Source: Cordia subcordata (taxonomy: Eukaryota > Streptophyta > Magnoliopsida > Boraginales > Cordiaceae). Taken from it: 64,000 nt of DNA. Every line of letters starts with the position of its first letter. The first letter of the stretch is position 1. The stretch lies in the NCBI GenBank assembly GCA_028554755.1, contig JAPTOF010000007.1, positions 12,013,001 to 12,077,000 on the forward strand, given 5' to 3'. A program made the position numbers and the translations under genes. This document shows, one piece after another, positions 46,105 to 58,334 of the stretch. The notes under the pieces are model-generated. The model was not told the DNA's origin, searched no databases, and worked only from the letters and a program-made list of their open reading frames with translations.

Positions 46105-46180
46105 TAGAGAGAGTAGAACCTGTGACCTTATGAATATCATCCTAGACACTCTACTACTAAACCATGCCATCTTGTTTGCT
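46105..46180 (-). repeat. tRNA-like segment 3 in copia-2 leader (minus)
   Basis: The minus strand shows GCATGGTTTAGTAGTAGAG (box A-like) and AAGGTCACAGGTTCTACTC (T-arm/box B-like), in tRNA order and spacing. Orientation is opposite to segments 1 and 2. Confidence 0.5.
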
Positions 46181-46370
46181 TAATATAGCAAATTGTTTAT
46201 TTTCATCATAAATAATGAGACAAAAAACATAGATGACAGGTACAATAGATGCAATAAACATGTCTAACTCAAAAGAAAAAAAAAACGAAAAACATCAAGA
46301 CAATTATGTGTATCTCATATACAATTAATTATTGTGCAATAAAATCAATAGAAATATATATAAAGAGCCT

Positions 46371-46384
46371 TGGCTCTGATACCA
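46371..46384 (-). promoter_or_regulatory. Copia-2 primer binding site (initiator tRNA-Met)
   Basis: The minus strand reads TGGTATCAGAGCCA two bases after the 5' LTR end, the standard plant copia PBS complementary to initiator tRNA-Met. Confidence 0.95.
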
Positions 46385-46386
46385 AT

Positions 46387-47915
46387 TGAAGGAATTTTGC
46401 AAAACTTTTTCACAAATTCTTCCAGGATGAGGCTTTTGTAAATTAAAAAATTTTACGAAGAACTTTATTAGTACCTGGATATTCGTAACACGAATATGTG
46501 TTCTTGACAGGTAGCCTTGCGGAAGCTTGATCTTTCTCCTCTTCGTACGCAGCCAAGAAATAATGATAGAGGCTAGGGTTTTTTTTAAGGGAGGAGGAAT
46601 ATTTTTCTTTGTAGGAAAAACTGATAACCCTTAATAAAAATACGTACAATACCTCTTTTTTATAGAGCAAAAAAAGTTGGGCCTTCATAAGTCCCAGGCT
46701 CATTTCCTCCAACCCAGTTGGGCCCAAACGTTTTAACCCAATTATAAATTAAATCTTTATTTAATTGTTAACCCATTTAGCCCAAGATTTAATTCACGCC
46801 ACATTTCTGTGCTAGCAGAAAATAGATAAAATTAAATTCATGAACTTTTAATAATTAATATTAAATATTTAATTTCTAATTAAATATTCAAATACATCAA
46901 TTATTAATTCCTTTATTTAATTCACAATTAAATAATGGAATATTTAATTTTCAAATAAATATATTAGAACAATCCATCAATAAAATTCTTGACCTTTTGC
47001 ATGACTCTGTAAGTTCAAACTTAAGCCACTAATAGAAGGACAATCTCTGTACTAATCAGAGATACTGTCTAGCAATGGTTCCCAACGTCCGGATAAGCTG
47101 AAAAATTGCAAGACAACTATCAATGAACCTAGGCACTATGACATATCCCTTATGACTCTCGATATTCCGAAACAACCTTAGAAGCATGGTTAACTGTCAA
47201 ACCCCTAATTAGGTATTCCGTATTAAGTCCTAATCTTGTCATGACTTATCACGACATGTCTCCACGACGCATCACACAGAAAGCTTTGGCCAAAGGCTTT
47301 AACGAGTTAGGACTAGGTGGAACATCCTTCTTCCAATACCCGGAGCAGGTCAATCCCATCTTGTCCTACACATTGGCTTCATGACACTTGCTCGCACTCA
47401 GTAACCTTTCGTCACCAAATTGGAAATTCGGGTAGTTTGGTACCAAAGTTCGAGGAGTAATTTGCAAGTATCTATGGTAGTCTCAGGTTGAAAGGAATAC
47501 TAAAACTATGTGCACCACAAGCAATCCTTTGATAGTAGGGTAAGTACCATAGGATGCTTGTAAGTGAGTCATGTTCAGTAAGCGTGTCTCCACACCCTAC
47601 CTGTGTGTCACACTGGTGTCTCAACACCCATTGGTCGTGAGGAAGACCAATCCATGTGACAAACAATAACCTCTACTCGAAGGAATTGACGTCCTAGTAC
47701 CAATTCTATCATTCGGTTACAAACAGATTTTAAGAACAATCAGACCATGCCTCATTCACATGATCCCACACAATTGTTCTAAGGAACTACATCATGATCA
47801 AAATAAGAGAAGATGGTGCGATATGATGTAATGGCCAAATATTATTAACATAACTCATATGTAAACAATTCTAGAAATACAATAGATGACTGACTTTAGG
47901 ACACTATTCCTAACA
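46387..47915 (-). repeat. Copia-2 5' LTR
   Basis: Pairs with 37028-38555 over its whole length with scattered substitutions. Abuts the PBS. Confidence 0.95.
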
Positions 47916-47920
47916 TCGAC

Positions 47921-48737
47921 CACCTCCTTTATTATAACCACATCCTCTTCCATGGCCTATTCAGGAAGCAGTATCAGTACGTGTAACTGACTGAGTACGG
48001 AATAAAGAGGCATGATCAAGGCCCTTGGACACACTACTAATACATGCACGACTCAACTGATTATACATATCAGGCGTTATGGGTAAAGTTAGAGCTGGCA
48101 GAATCTGTGATTGAACATAGTCATATGAAGAGGGAGGTCACAGCATGAGAACCATAAAGAGCTGTTCTCTTTGTTTCCGAGCAATATCACAGCAAGTACG
48201 AAAAATTTCATTATATCTAGACATTGCACTTTAGAAGTGCCCAAAATAAATGGAAAGACCTTTTCATCCAGCTGTATATGCAGAAGATCATTAATGACAG
48301 CTAAGATCCGACTGATATTACTTGTATACATATCTTGAGCCAAAGTTCAAAGTTGTTTGCAAGTATAACATTGGTGAAATACAACATACAACTCTGGTTC
48401 AATCAATTGAAGTAGTAAAATGAGGAGTTGAGCATCAACCTGGTCCCATAGCTGAGACTTCTTCTCTGATAATTTGGGAGCATTTTTTTGTCAAATAACG
48501 AACTAATCCTTGTCCTCAAAACCACAATTTTACAACAAAAGACCACTGAGTAAAGTTATGATCGTTGAGTTAGGTCATATTGAGCACAAGAGTGCTAGTA
48601 AAGTTTGGAACAGCAACAGTCATGGCAGAAAGCTTTTTAGAAATTTTTGAGAGATCATCTTTAGGAATAGTCTTGTCTTGAGTAACAGTGACCTTGGTAC
48701 CACTATCTATAGGAAGATTATCTTTGGAGGAGGCCAT
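47921..48737 (-). pseudogene. Copia-1 gag, N-terminal part
   Basis: The frame starts with ATG at 48735-48737 (MASSKDNLPIDSG) and includes LAQDMYTSNISRILAVINDL and LHIQLDEKVFPF (48089-48343), with several stops and at least one shift. It ends in a Gly/Arg-rich stretch (about 47920-47990) where copia-2 is inserted. Confidence 0.75.
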
Positions 48738-48914
48738 ATTTCAACAAGCTAAGTTTAAAGGATAATGGGGCAAGGAGACAATATGACCACAAATGAAAAG
48801 AAAGACTCAATACATGGACCAATCACACATAATCCTTTTTTTTCTTTCCTTTTTGCTTTCCTTTTTTTTTTTTTAAATGAAGCCTAAGTGTACAGGTCTA
48901 TTACCAAGACACAA

Positions 48915-48918
<4 letters not shown>

Positions 48919-48982
<64 letters not shown>
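48919..48982. repeat. AAT microsatellite
   Basis: About twenty uninterrupted AAT units in the copia-1 5' leader. Confidence 0.98.
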
Positions 48983-48984
<2 letters not shown>

Positions 48985-49279
48985 TAGAGAAAATAACAAA
49001 TTGAAACTATAAAGCATGAAAAAAACTCATAATCTGGAAGTGGAACTTAGTGTGGTGGAGAGAGAAGAGTGAGGCGAGCACGATGGTGGGCTTGGATCAA
49101 AACTCCGGCGACGCTCCGGTAGGGTTCCAGCAACAGCTAGGGTGCTACGTAGGTTATTGAGGCGCGACAAGTATTTTGGTGGTGGTGGTTTCTGGTTAGT
49201 GGCGGCGGTGATGGTCTTTTTGTGAGTGTTTGGTGGTGGCTAGGTTTATAATATACATTTATATTATATATATGTATAT

Positions 49280-49320
<41 letters not shown>

Positions 49321-49366
49321 ATAACAATAATAATTTAGTAAATCCTAAGATAAATGTCTCGCCCTA

Positions 49367-49379
49367 GCTCTAGATACCA
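49367..49379 (-). promoter_or_regulatory. Copia-1 primer binding site
   Basis: The minus strand reads TGGTATCTAGAGC directly after the LTR end, the initiator tRNA-Met PBS with one inserted base. Confidence 0.9.
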
Positions 49380-49525
49380 TGTTGAAAAAGAGGGAGACAT
49401 TTAAAGGCTAATAATATATTCTCATATATTAAAATAATGTGTGATACCCCTTTGTATAGCGTCTATTACAATTGGACAGTAAACTATTTTCCGGATGTGG
49501 GATAAATACTATTACTACTTCAACA
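49380..49525 (-). repeat. Copia-1 5' LTR
   Basis: 146 bp, partner of 33511-33655, abutting the PBS and the ATAAC target duplication. Confidence 0.95.
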
Positions 49526-50735
49526 ATAACAAAAAGAAAAAAAAGAGAAAGAAAGGCAAAGACACATAAAAAAAAAACCAGTCAAGGAAGGGGCACTCAC
49601 ATCAACAACCCTTTTCAATCTGCTTCTTCTAACCAAGCCATAAGATAGCTATAAGAGGCATTCTTAAAGGCAACTCCCTACTACTTTTAAGGGCATCCCT
49701 TCTAAGGCCTAGTTTTCAATCCATTTCATTTACTCTTCACAATGCAACTCATTTTCACCAGTCAATTGAGTCAATCACAATAGCCAATGTAGCAATTAAA
49801 CAAGAAATAAGCAACTCTACATGCATCAAAAATTGAAAAATTTTCATCAATTTTAAGAACTTAATGCACTCTACCTTAATAAAAACATAAAATAATAACA
49901 GCCAAACTATCACACCCCCAAACCTAAACTTTGCTTATCCTCAAGCAATTAAAACAAAGCACATCAACAAGCAACTAAGCAGCAAAAAGCAAGTAAAGGT
50001 GGTGGGATGAGGTAGATAGTTGGGGAACAAGTGGAGAAAGGATAGATAGAACCTTGCATTCTCTTCAAATTTCTCCATGCTAATGGTCAATTAATCAACT
50101 ACTAACCTTTTAATGCACTCTACCTTAATAAAAACATAAAACAATAACAGCCAAACTATCACACCCCCAAACCTAAACTTTGCTTATCCTCAAGCAATTA
50201 AAACAAAGCACATCAACAAGCAACTAAGCAGCAAAAAGCAAGTAAAGGTGGTGGGATGAGGTAGATAGTTGGGGAACAAGTGGAGAAAGGATAGATAGAA
50301 CCTTGCATTCTCTTCAAATTTCTCCATGCTAATGGTCAATTAATCAACTACTAACCTTGTGATTCACAATCTACAAACACTCAAAAAGAAAATAAGGTTA
50401 GTAGTATTCCCTATGCCAACTTGCATTGGCATGTGTAAATAATAAGACAAGGTGTATCCTTTGGGAAAAGGGATTGGGACTTAACACTTGTGTGGGTGAT
50501 TAATGCTCAAAAAATCTAAAAAGAAAAAGAAAGAAAACAATAAAGAAAACAAGGAACGAAAGTACCAAAATTAATCTAGGTTGCCTCCTAGTAGCACTAA
50601 CCATGACGCCGTTAGCCAAGTGATCACCAATTACCACTAAATGTCTAGGGTGTTTCCTAGTAGCATTGGATTTAACACCTTCAGCTGGGTGGTAACGTTA
50701 GGGCCAATGATACTTGTAGTCCTTGAGCATGGATC
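49526..50735 (-). mobile_element. Athila 3' internal non-coding region, right part, with 249-bp tandem duplication
   Basis: Continuation of 32940-33510 after the copia nest; the reverse complement matches 58600-59430 of the plus-strand Athila, for example the block around AAGGGATGCCCTT. A 249-bp unit is repeated head to tail at 49861-50109 and 50110-50358 with only about one difference. The 5' remainder of this element is absent; the plus-strand Athila starts at 50742. Confidence 0.8.
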
Positions 50736-50741
50736 GACATG

Positions 50742-52598
50742 TGATGTGTTGTGTTTTATATGTGTTTGCATTTTTATTTGTCTATACTTTAGAGGTGTAT
50801 TGAGCTTAAATAGTTTCATTAGTGTAGTACTTATGTTAGATAGAGGCTTAAGCGTATACAACTGTACATAGTTGAGTTTAAGAGGTAAATGCTTCATTAA
50901 TGGCTTATTTTGGATATTATATGTGAGATTGAGGATTGTTTAAAGATCAACGAAGATGGAGATGGTTTGGGCAAGGATTGGAAGCATAATTGAAGAAGAA
51001 ATGTGAAAGAAAATCATGTTAGGAAGCTTCTAGACGAAGGCCAAAGCAACCGAAAGCAAACAAAGCTAAAATAAAGCCAAAAGAGAGCAAATAGGCACTA
51101 CCGGAAGATTGGCTTCAAAGTATCAGTGCAGCCCTTCTTTATTCCACTAAAAAAAGAGAGCAATCTTCTACTACTAGAATAAAGGTCCCTTGGTACTAGT
51201 GCACCAGTTAGGTGTTCCAATAGTCGCGAAAAATTGGCTATATAAACTTGCTTTTGGCCATTTTATGGAACAATAGGATATATTCTTCTACACCCATCTC
51301 CCAAACCCTAATTCCTCTCTCACCCATCTCCAATACACATGCTAACACACATATCCACCTAGAAGTAAGTTGATTTTCAAGGATCCAAACATATTTGGTG
51401 AAGATTTGCTCAAGTTTGTAAAGAATCAAGCAAGGATGGAAGGGGAGTTTTCTCAACCCTCTTTCATTCTCTTTTATTGTATGCTTGAGTAGATGGATTA
51501 GGGTGACTAAACTTGTGTAATGGGTTGATTTCATGTTCTTTGTTATGGGATCCCATTGGCTTATATATATATATATATACAAACTTTGTTCTTATTTTGA
51601 AAATCTTTATATCACTTCATGTCCATGTATTTGATGTAATACTTGAATAAGTTGTATTTACTATAAAACACTTATAATCCTTAGATTATGCATATCTATG
51701 TGTGTGATTATGGATAATATGAGGTTCTATTCATGTCTATGTGGGTATGAAACATGCCTTATAGTGAATACATGCTCAAATATTAATACATGTTGATGCT
51801 TAAATGTTTCCAATGGCGTAAATCAAACTTGATAGTGTTTGTATCGTGGATAGGATATCATATTCACAATGCCTTACCTTAGAATATGTACGATTGTGCC
51901 TATTAGATACTAATCCACTTTTGTGTCCCTAGAATGATGGTGCATAAGTTAGGACTAGTCTAGATCGAGTCCTTATAGATTTAAATCCAATTAATAGGAG
52001 TCTGGATAGGCTTAGTCGACCCTAGAAACTCTAGTTCTTAGCTTTAAATCCAGCTAATGGTGTAGGAACTAGGTTGGGATCATTCTTGGACATTTAAGTA
52101 ATTCCTTAGTTCCTCCTATGGCCTTAGGTACATAAGGACCATGCCATAGCTCCAAGTGTGTTTACTTAGGGATGAACCCGCATTGAGTCTGAGGGTGTAA
52201 TTAGGATACTAGTTAGTTGCTTAGTATTAGAAGCCACGTTTAGTAAGTCAATATCTCGAATCCCATAGCATTGAGTTAGAAAGTCACCTATTCACAAGTG
52301 TAGGTCGCCCTATCACCTTTCTATAGGTTTAATCCCTCTGGATTAGCTTAGTTCTTATTTTTCTTTTCTAATATCCATAGTGTATTCTCTTCATTTCCTT
52401 CCTAGCTCCCTAAAATCCAAAACACCAGAAATATGTTTAGTTTAGGTTTTCTTTTTAGCATTTTCTAGGACACCAAGCATAGGATTCACTTGAAAACAAT
52501 AGCCTCCCTGTGGTTCAACACCCACATTAATACCCCTATATTGCACGATTTGTACACTTGTGGGACCTTTTAGGGCTTGTACCTTCAAGGGCACATTA
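50742..52598 (+). repeat. 5' LTR of the plus-strand Athila (LTR1 family)
   Basis: About 1.86 kb, starting TGATGTGTTGTG like the 3' copy at 60023, with TATATAAA at 51239-51246 and stem-loop motifs, the best at 52038-52057. The 3' end (near CACATTA) is placed by comparison with other copies and the PBS. Confidence 0.9.
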
Positions 52599-52604
52599 AG
52601 TTCT

Positions 52605-52622
52605 TGGTGCCGTTGCTGGGGA
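52605..52622 (+). promoter_or_regulatory. Primer binding site, tRNA-Asp type
   Basis: TGGTGCCGTTGCTGGGGA is two changes from the Athila PBS complementary to the 3' end of tRNA-Asp. Confidence 0.9.
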
Positions 52623-52944
52623 GGTATAGTGGTTTGTATTCTTTACTTATGTGTTTTAGTAGTTGCTTTATTTGTTTTCCTTGTTTTTTCTTTATAGTTT
52701 GTTTAGTTTTTGATTATCTTACTTCTTTCTTATATTATCGTACTTTGGTACTTGCTTATCTATCTTTGTTTTTGTTTTTCCTTAGCTATTAAGTTTATTT
52801 TCCATACTTAGCTTGCTAGTTTGTTTAGCTTTATTAGTTGTTCTTGTTTTTGTTTTTAGTATATTTTCTAGGATTGTGGCTTATTCACTATAGTCTTAGG
52901 ATTGTTGAAGTTTCGGGGTTTAAAGTGGCCGCAGTTAGGATAGT

Positions 52945-54480
52945 TTGTGCAAGCTTGGTAGGAGATCCCTTGGAAATCCCCTAGTTCCCCTTAATCTCGA
53001 ACCCGATAAGATTGCTAAACATTTTAGGAATTTAAGAGATCTTCTTGAGGAGATGGCCGATCCCAATCACCCTCCTAATCCTCCCATTCCCTCAATGAGT
53101 CCTATTCTATCTCACGATTACCATGGGCATCAAGCCCAAGATCATTTTAGACATGAGCCTCTTTGACTGACCCACCCATAGATGAGGAGCCCACTCTTAG
53201 GCAATTATTTCTCCCTGAAGCGTTTGAGCCTAATTTGGCTATTCAAATTCTTGGTTCAGGGGAGATGAACTTCGAAATCAAGCATAATATGTTGACCATA
53301 CTTCCTTCTTTCTATAGGAGAAGCAATGAGAGTTCTCTAGAGCATATTACTAATTTTTTTGAGATGAGTTCCACTCTCCATGTGCCCAATGTCTCCCAAG
53401 AGACTGTTCCCTTTCTCTTTTAAGGACGAGTCTAGGACTTGGCTGTATTTCTTACCTAATGGTTGCATTACTTTATGGGCCGAGCTTTAATCTAAGTTCT
53501 TTTAAAAATTCTATCCCATGGCCAAAATGGCCGACCTTAGGACCACCATTATGACTTTCTCCTAACATGATCTAGAATCTTTTTATGAGGCTTGGGAGAG
53601 GTTCAAAGACCTTCTTAGATAGTGTCCACACCATAGGTATAGTAGTCATGACCTACTCTAGTACTTCTTTCAAGGTTTAAATAAACAAAATAGGATGATG
53701 GTTAATGCCGCATCTGGTGGTTGCTTTTATACCTTGAAACCGATTGAGGCATTGGAGAAAATGGAGTTGATAGTTGAAAATTCTTTTCAAAATTTTTCCA
53801 TGGATAGGTCTAGTCCGACAGGTACTAAGAGAAGTGTCAGTCAGGTGGGAGTTTCTTTAGATTTACCCGCTAAGGTAGAAGCCCTAACAAATAAGTTAGA
53901 TCAATTCATTTCTTTGTCCCTTTCCTCTCACAGTCATAGGACTAGTTGTATAGATTTGTCTTCCACCCCTTTGGTAGTTAAAGTGTGTGCTCTATGTTTT
54001 GAGTTATCTCATGAGACCATAGCTTGCCTTTTAGCACCCTAGTTTCTCAAATTTATGAAGAAACAAGTGTGTACTACTCAAGGTTATTCCTGTGAGTACA
54101 ATCCATACTCAAACACGCACAATTTGGGTTAGAAGGATAGCCCAAAATTTTCTTGGAGACAAGGTCAGCACGAGTCTAGTTCACATGCCCAATTTCCACC
54201 CTGGCAGCGACCCCATCTATAATACCTCTAGGTTTCTATCATCTTAATCAGCCTCGTCTCACTCGTGTTCCTCGACCTCAGGCTTTACCTGCTCCTTCTA
54301 GTAACCAGCCTCCTAGTAATGACATGATGAAGATAATGCAGTTTATTCAGGACTAGTTGTAGGAATTAGCAGAAGATAGGTAGCATATGGCTAGGATTGA
54401 GGCATAGTTAGGGTAGTTGACTAGTCAGTTGAGCACTCGAGACCTTGGGAAGCTACTTTCTTAGCCAAAAGTGAACCCTA
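52945..54480 (+). pseudogene. Athila gag
   Basis: Begins near CKLGRRSLGNPLVPLNLEPD, followed by a Pro-rich stretch, ILPSFYRRSNESSLEHITNF, the capsid block KMADLRTTIMTFS (about 53525) and RMMVNAASGGCFYTLKPIEA (53695 on), ending in a Gln-rich tail in which many glutamines read TAG. At least one frameshift near 53420. Confidence 0.85.
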
Positions 54481-54527
54481 GAGTCCAGTCTTGTTCCTTC
54501 ACCGATACCACTTATCCTCCTTAGGCC

Positions 54528-56260
54528 TAGGCTAAGGCTATCACCACTCTTAGGAGCAGTAGGATAATAGACAACAAAGTATGAGTTGACTATGTAGTGC
54601 TTGCACCTAGTGGTCCTTCTATGTTTAGAGAGCCTGATTGCAGCCCTGTAGAGGCAGGTCTTGCTAAGAGAGTTGAGCCCATTAGAGGCCATGGAGAGAG
54701 TAGTACTTCCCGTCCACATCGGGAGAGAAAGAAGCCCATTAATGATTCCCATATGGTCAAAGGTGTTGCACCTAGAGTTCCTTTCCCATCCACTTTAGAA
54801 AGGCCCAAGCTTAGTGAGGATTCTAGGTTTTTCAAGATCTTAGAGCATCTTAAAGAACTTAAGGTTAATCTTCCCTTGATAAATGCGATCCTTTCCATTC
54901 CCTCATATTCTAAGTTCTTTAAGAACCTTTGTACAAGGAAGTGTAGATCATCGAACATTCCTAAGAAGGTGAGGCTTAGGGAGAAAGTGAGTAGTATTTG
55001 TACTTCGGGCCTTTCGGCCAAGATGGATGACCCCGGAGCTTCACCATTTCATGTAGGATCCGGAAGACCCAGATTGATCACGCCTTGTTAGATTTAGGAT
55101 CTATTCTGAATCTCATTCCTTACTCTGTCTATTAGCAGCTGGTTTAGGTGAGTTGTTCCCCACACATGTTACTCTTCAGTTAGCAGATAAATCTGACGTA
55201 GACCCAGGGGTGTGGTAAAGGATGTTATGGTTTAGGATGGTAAGTTCATGTACCCTGTTGGCTTTATAGTGTTAGATATGGATTTAGGTCACAAATCTCA
55301 ACATTCCACCCTTGTTCTATTTAGTTGCCTATTCCTTACTACCACTGATGCTATTATTCATTACAGGTCGGGGTAATTAGAGATGAAATTTGGGAATTTG
55401 AGGTCCACCATGAAGGTTGTTGAGGCACTGAATAGGGCTAGTGTAAGAGAAGAAGAGGATGGAGAATAGTGCTTTGCAATTGATGTGATTAATTCTTGTG
55501 CAGAGGACTTTATAGAGAGGATTATGACCGATGGAGAAGATTTGAGAAAATTTGTGGATTTGTTGACTAGTTTTGATTTGGAGACCTTAGAATAGAAATG
55601 TGTAGCTTCTACCTCCTTAGTTGAGAGTTCTTTGATTGATAAGTCACTTGAGGTTAATCCTTCTAGTCTTGATTCTAGTGATATTCCCATTGATGATGTT
55701 AAGGTTGAGTCCCCCTTGGTTGAGCCTGATCCATCTTTAGAGCTCTAATCTCTTCCTGATCATTAGAAGTATGCATTCTTATGCACTAGTGAGACCCTTC
55801 TAATTATCATAGCTTCTGATCTTTCTAGTGAGCATAAGGAGCACCCCTTAGAGATTCTTAGGGAACATAGGAAGGCCATAGCGTGGAAAATTGATGATTT
55901 GAGAGATATAGATCCTTTGGTTGACATGCATCGTATACACCTTGAGGATGGAGCCGTTCTTTCTAGGGAGATGCAAAGGAGGCTAAAACCAAACGTGAGT
56001 GAAGTAGTTAAGAAAGAGATCATTAAGCTTTTAAATGCGGGCATTATTTATCCGATCTCTAATAGTGAGTAGGTTAGCCTGGTCCGAGTTGTCTCAAAGA
56101 AGTTCGATATCACAGTTGTGGAGAATGAGAGAGGAGATCTTTTCCCTACGTGTACTCCCATGGGTTGAAGAGTTTGTATTGACTATAGGAATCTCAACTC
56201 CAAAATTAGAAATGATCATTTCTAGACCACATTTTAGACAGAGTAGTTGGGCATAGTTAC
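54528..56260 (+). pseudogene. Athila protease and RT N-terminal region
   Basis: Linker (QAKAITTLRSSRIIDNKV-like, 54528), protease block LLDLGSILNLIPYSVY (about 55085-55130, with the DLG-type active site), the connecting region with LTSFDLETLE-like sequence (about 55560-55590), then RT: EMQRRLKPNVSEVVKKEIIK (about 55970), NERGDLFPTCTP (about 56130). Several stops and frame changes. Confidence 0.85.
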
Positions 56261-57340
56261 TATAGTTTTCTAGATGGCTATTCGAGTTATAACCAGTTCC
56301 TCATATTTCTCGAAGACCAAGAGAAGGCCACTTTTACTTGCCTCTTTGGCACTTTTGCCTATAGGAGGATGCCCTTCGATTTATGTAATGCCCCAGTGAC
56401 ATTTCAGAGATTTATGATGGCCATTTTAGTGATATGATTGAGATATATTCAGAGATATTCGTGGATGATTTCTCAGTCTTTGGTTATAGTTTTGATGAGT
56501 GCTTCAGTCACCTCTTTTAGTCTTAGACCATTGTGTGGATAAGAACTCAGTGTTGAGTTGAAAGAAGTCCCACTTTATGGTGCAGCAGGGGATAATTTTG
56601 GGTCATGTAGTCTCATCTATTGGCATTCAAGTTAACCCGACTAAGGTGGAATTGATTAAGAAGCTACCTGTCCCTAGGTGTGTTAAGGATGTTAGATCTT
56701 TTCTACGGCATGCAAGATTCTACCGTAGGTTCATTAAGGATTTTAGCCAAATAGCACATCCCTTGTCTAGGCTTTTAGCACAAGATGTCTTCTTTGAGTT
56801 TGATGATGAATGTGTTATAGCTTTTAATAAGCTTAAATCCTTATTGTCTACATCTTCGATCATCCAGCCACTTGACTGCAGTCTCCCATTCGAAGTTATG
56901 TGTGATGCATTCAATTATACGGTAGGAGCTATTTTAGGTCAAAGGCGTGATAAGTTGCCCTATATTGTGTACTATGCTAGTACGACTCTTGATGAAGCCC
57001 AAAAGAACTATACTACCACAAAAAAGAGCTTCTAGTAGTTGTCTTCTCCCTTGGCAAGTTTAGTCGTACATCCAAGGATCCAAAGTGATTGTCTACATTG
57101 ATTATGCAGCATTGAGATACTTGCTAGCTAAAAAAGAATCTAAGCCCTGCTTCATTAGGTGGTTGCTCCTTCTTCAAGAGTTTGACATTGAAATTCGGGA
57201 TAAAAAAGGTAGTGAGAATTTAGTAATATATCACCTTTCCTGTCTTGTTAGTGAGACTTCTAGTGATCCATCTCCTTTTTGTGATTCATTTCTCGACGAG
57301 CAATTGTTTACCATCTCTCATCATACACCTTAGTTTGCTC
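56260..57340 (+). pseudogene. Athila RT C-terminal part and RNase H
   Basis: Includes the FLDGYSSYNQFLIF-like block, TCLFGTFAYRRMPFDLCNAP (about 56338), the catalytic IFVDDFSVFG (about 56457-56485), then the thumb and RNase H frame ILGHVVSSIGIQVNPTKVEL, FLRHARFYRRFIKDFSQIAH and DAFNYTVGAILGQR (56577-57035), and the end [20 protein letters not shown] (57085-57333). Broken by frameshifts. Confidence 0.9.
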
Positions 57341-57469
57341 ATTTTGTCAATTATCTTGCCACAGGGTGTTTTCCCTCCCACTGGGAGAACAGAGAGAGAG
57401 AGAGAGATAGGTTTCTAGCACAAGTGAGACATTTTTTTTTGGGGAGAATCCTTATTTTTTCAAAGTGTG

Positions 57470-58334
57470 TACGGATCAAGTGATTCACCAGTGTGTACCC
57501 AAGGATAAGTTTGAGAACGTGTTGAGTATGTGTCACGACAAGGGATGTAAAGGTCATTTTAGTGGAAAGAAGACCGCTGCAAATGTCTTGCAATGTGGAT
57601 TGTTTTTGGCCCACTCTCTTTAGGAATGCCTAAGAGTATTATAAAATGTGTGTTAGGTGTCAACAATCTGAGTCCATCTTTAGAAGAAACATGATGCCTT
57701 TATCCCTTATTCTTCCATGTGAACTTTTTGATGTTTGGGGTATTGATTTCATGGTGCATTTCCTCTTTCCTTTAGGTACCAATACATTTTAGTAGCTGTA
57801 GACTATGTGTGTAAATGGGTAGAGGCTATTCTCACACGCATTAATGACCATAGAGTAGTACTGAAGTTTATCAAAGAGAACATTTCTATAGATTTGGAGT
57901 CCCTAGAGTCTTGATTAGTGATAGGGGTTTGCATTTTCGCTGTAGGACTTTAGAGGCCTTGTTGAAGAGATTTTTGGTTACCCATAGGTTGCTACCCCTT
58001 ACCACAGCAAACTAGTAGACAAGTAGAGGTGTCCAATTAGGAGATCAAGCACATTTTAGAGAAAATGGTTAGGCCCGGTAGGAGAGATTGGTCTATTAGG
58101 TTGAATAATGCTTTGTGGGCCTACCGTACCACTTTTAAGACTCCCATTGGTATGTCTCCTTCCAGATTGGTTTATGGGAAAGCTTGTCACTTGCCGGTAG
58201 AACTTGAGCATAGGGCTTATTGGGCAATCAAGGCCTTAAATTTTGATTTGGCAAGAGCAGGTGAGAAAAGAAAGCTAGAACTAGCGGAGTTGGAGGAGCT
58301 TAGATTTGAGGCGTATGAGAACGCCAAGCTTTAA
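57470..58334 (+). pseudogene. Athila integrase
   Basis: HHCC-type N-terminal remnants (HDKGCKGHFSGKKTAANVLQ, about 57532), core remnants with YILVAVDYVCKWVEAI (about 57780-57830), then an open stretch 58065-58334 with [40 protein letters not shown] and [19 protein letters not shown], the typical Athila integrase C-terminus. Many stops before 58065. Confidence 0.9.

Larger units (their letters stand above)
37028..47915 (-). mobile_element. Copia-2: large Ty1/copia element nested in copia-1 gag
   Basis: LTRs 37028-38555 (1528 bp) and 46387-47915 (1529 bp), TGTTAGGAATAG...TTC(C/T)TTCA on the minus strand. The flanks read GTCGA and GATGA on the minus strand, a degenerate 5-bp duplication. Removing the element restores an open copia-1 gag through a Gly/Arg-rich linker (GGGR then GDQTSRPQC). 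Internal DNA has a 2.2-kb leader, gag, protease, integrase, RT and RNase H. Without the nested solo LTR it is about 9.3 kb. Confidence 0.95.
33511..49525 (-). mobile_element. Copia-1: small Ty1/copia element, complete, with target duplication
   Basis: LTRs of 145 and 146 bp (33511-33655 and 49380-49525), both TGTTGAAG...TTCAACA on the minus strand, flanked by a perfect 5-bp duplication ATAAC (33506-33510 and 49526-49530). Removing the nested copia-2 leaves about 5.1 kb, a normal copia size. Domain order gag-protease-integrase-RT-RNase H. The two LTRs differ at roughly ten bases, so the insertion is old. The plus-strand Athila at about 59430 shows the corresponding empty site. The short LTRs suggest an Ale/Retrofit-like lineage, which is a guess. 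Confidence 0.95.
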
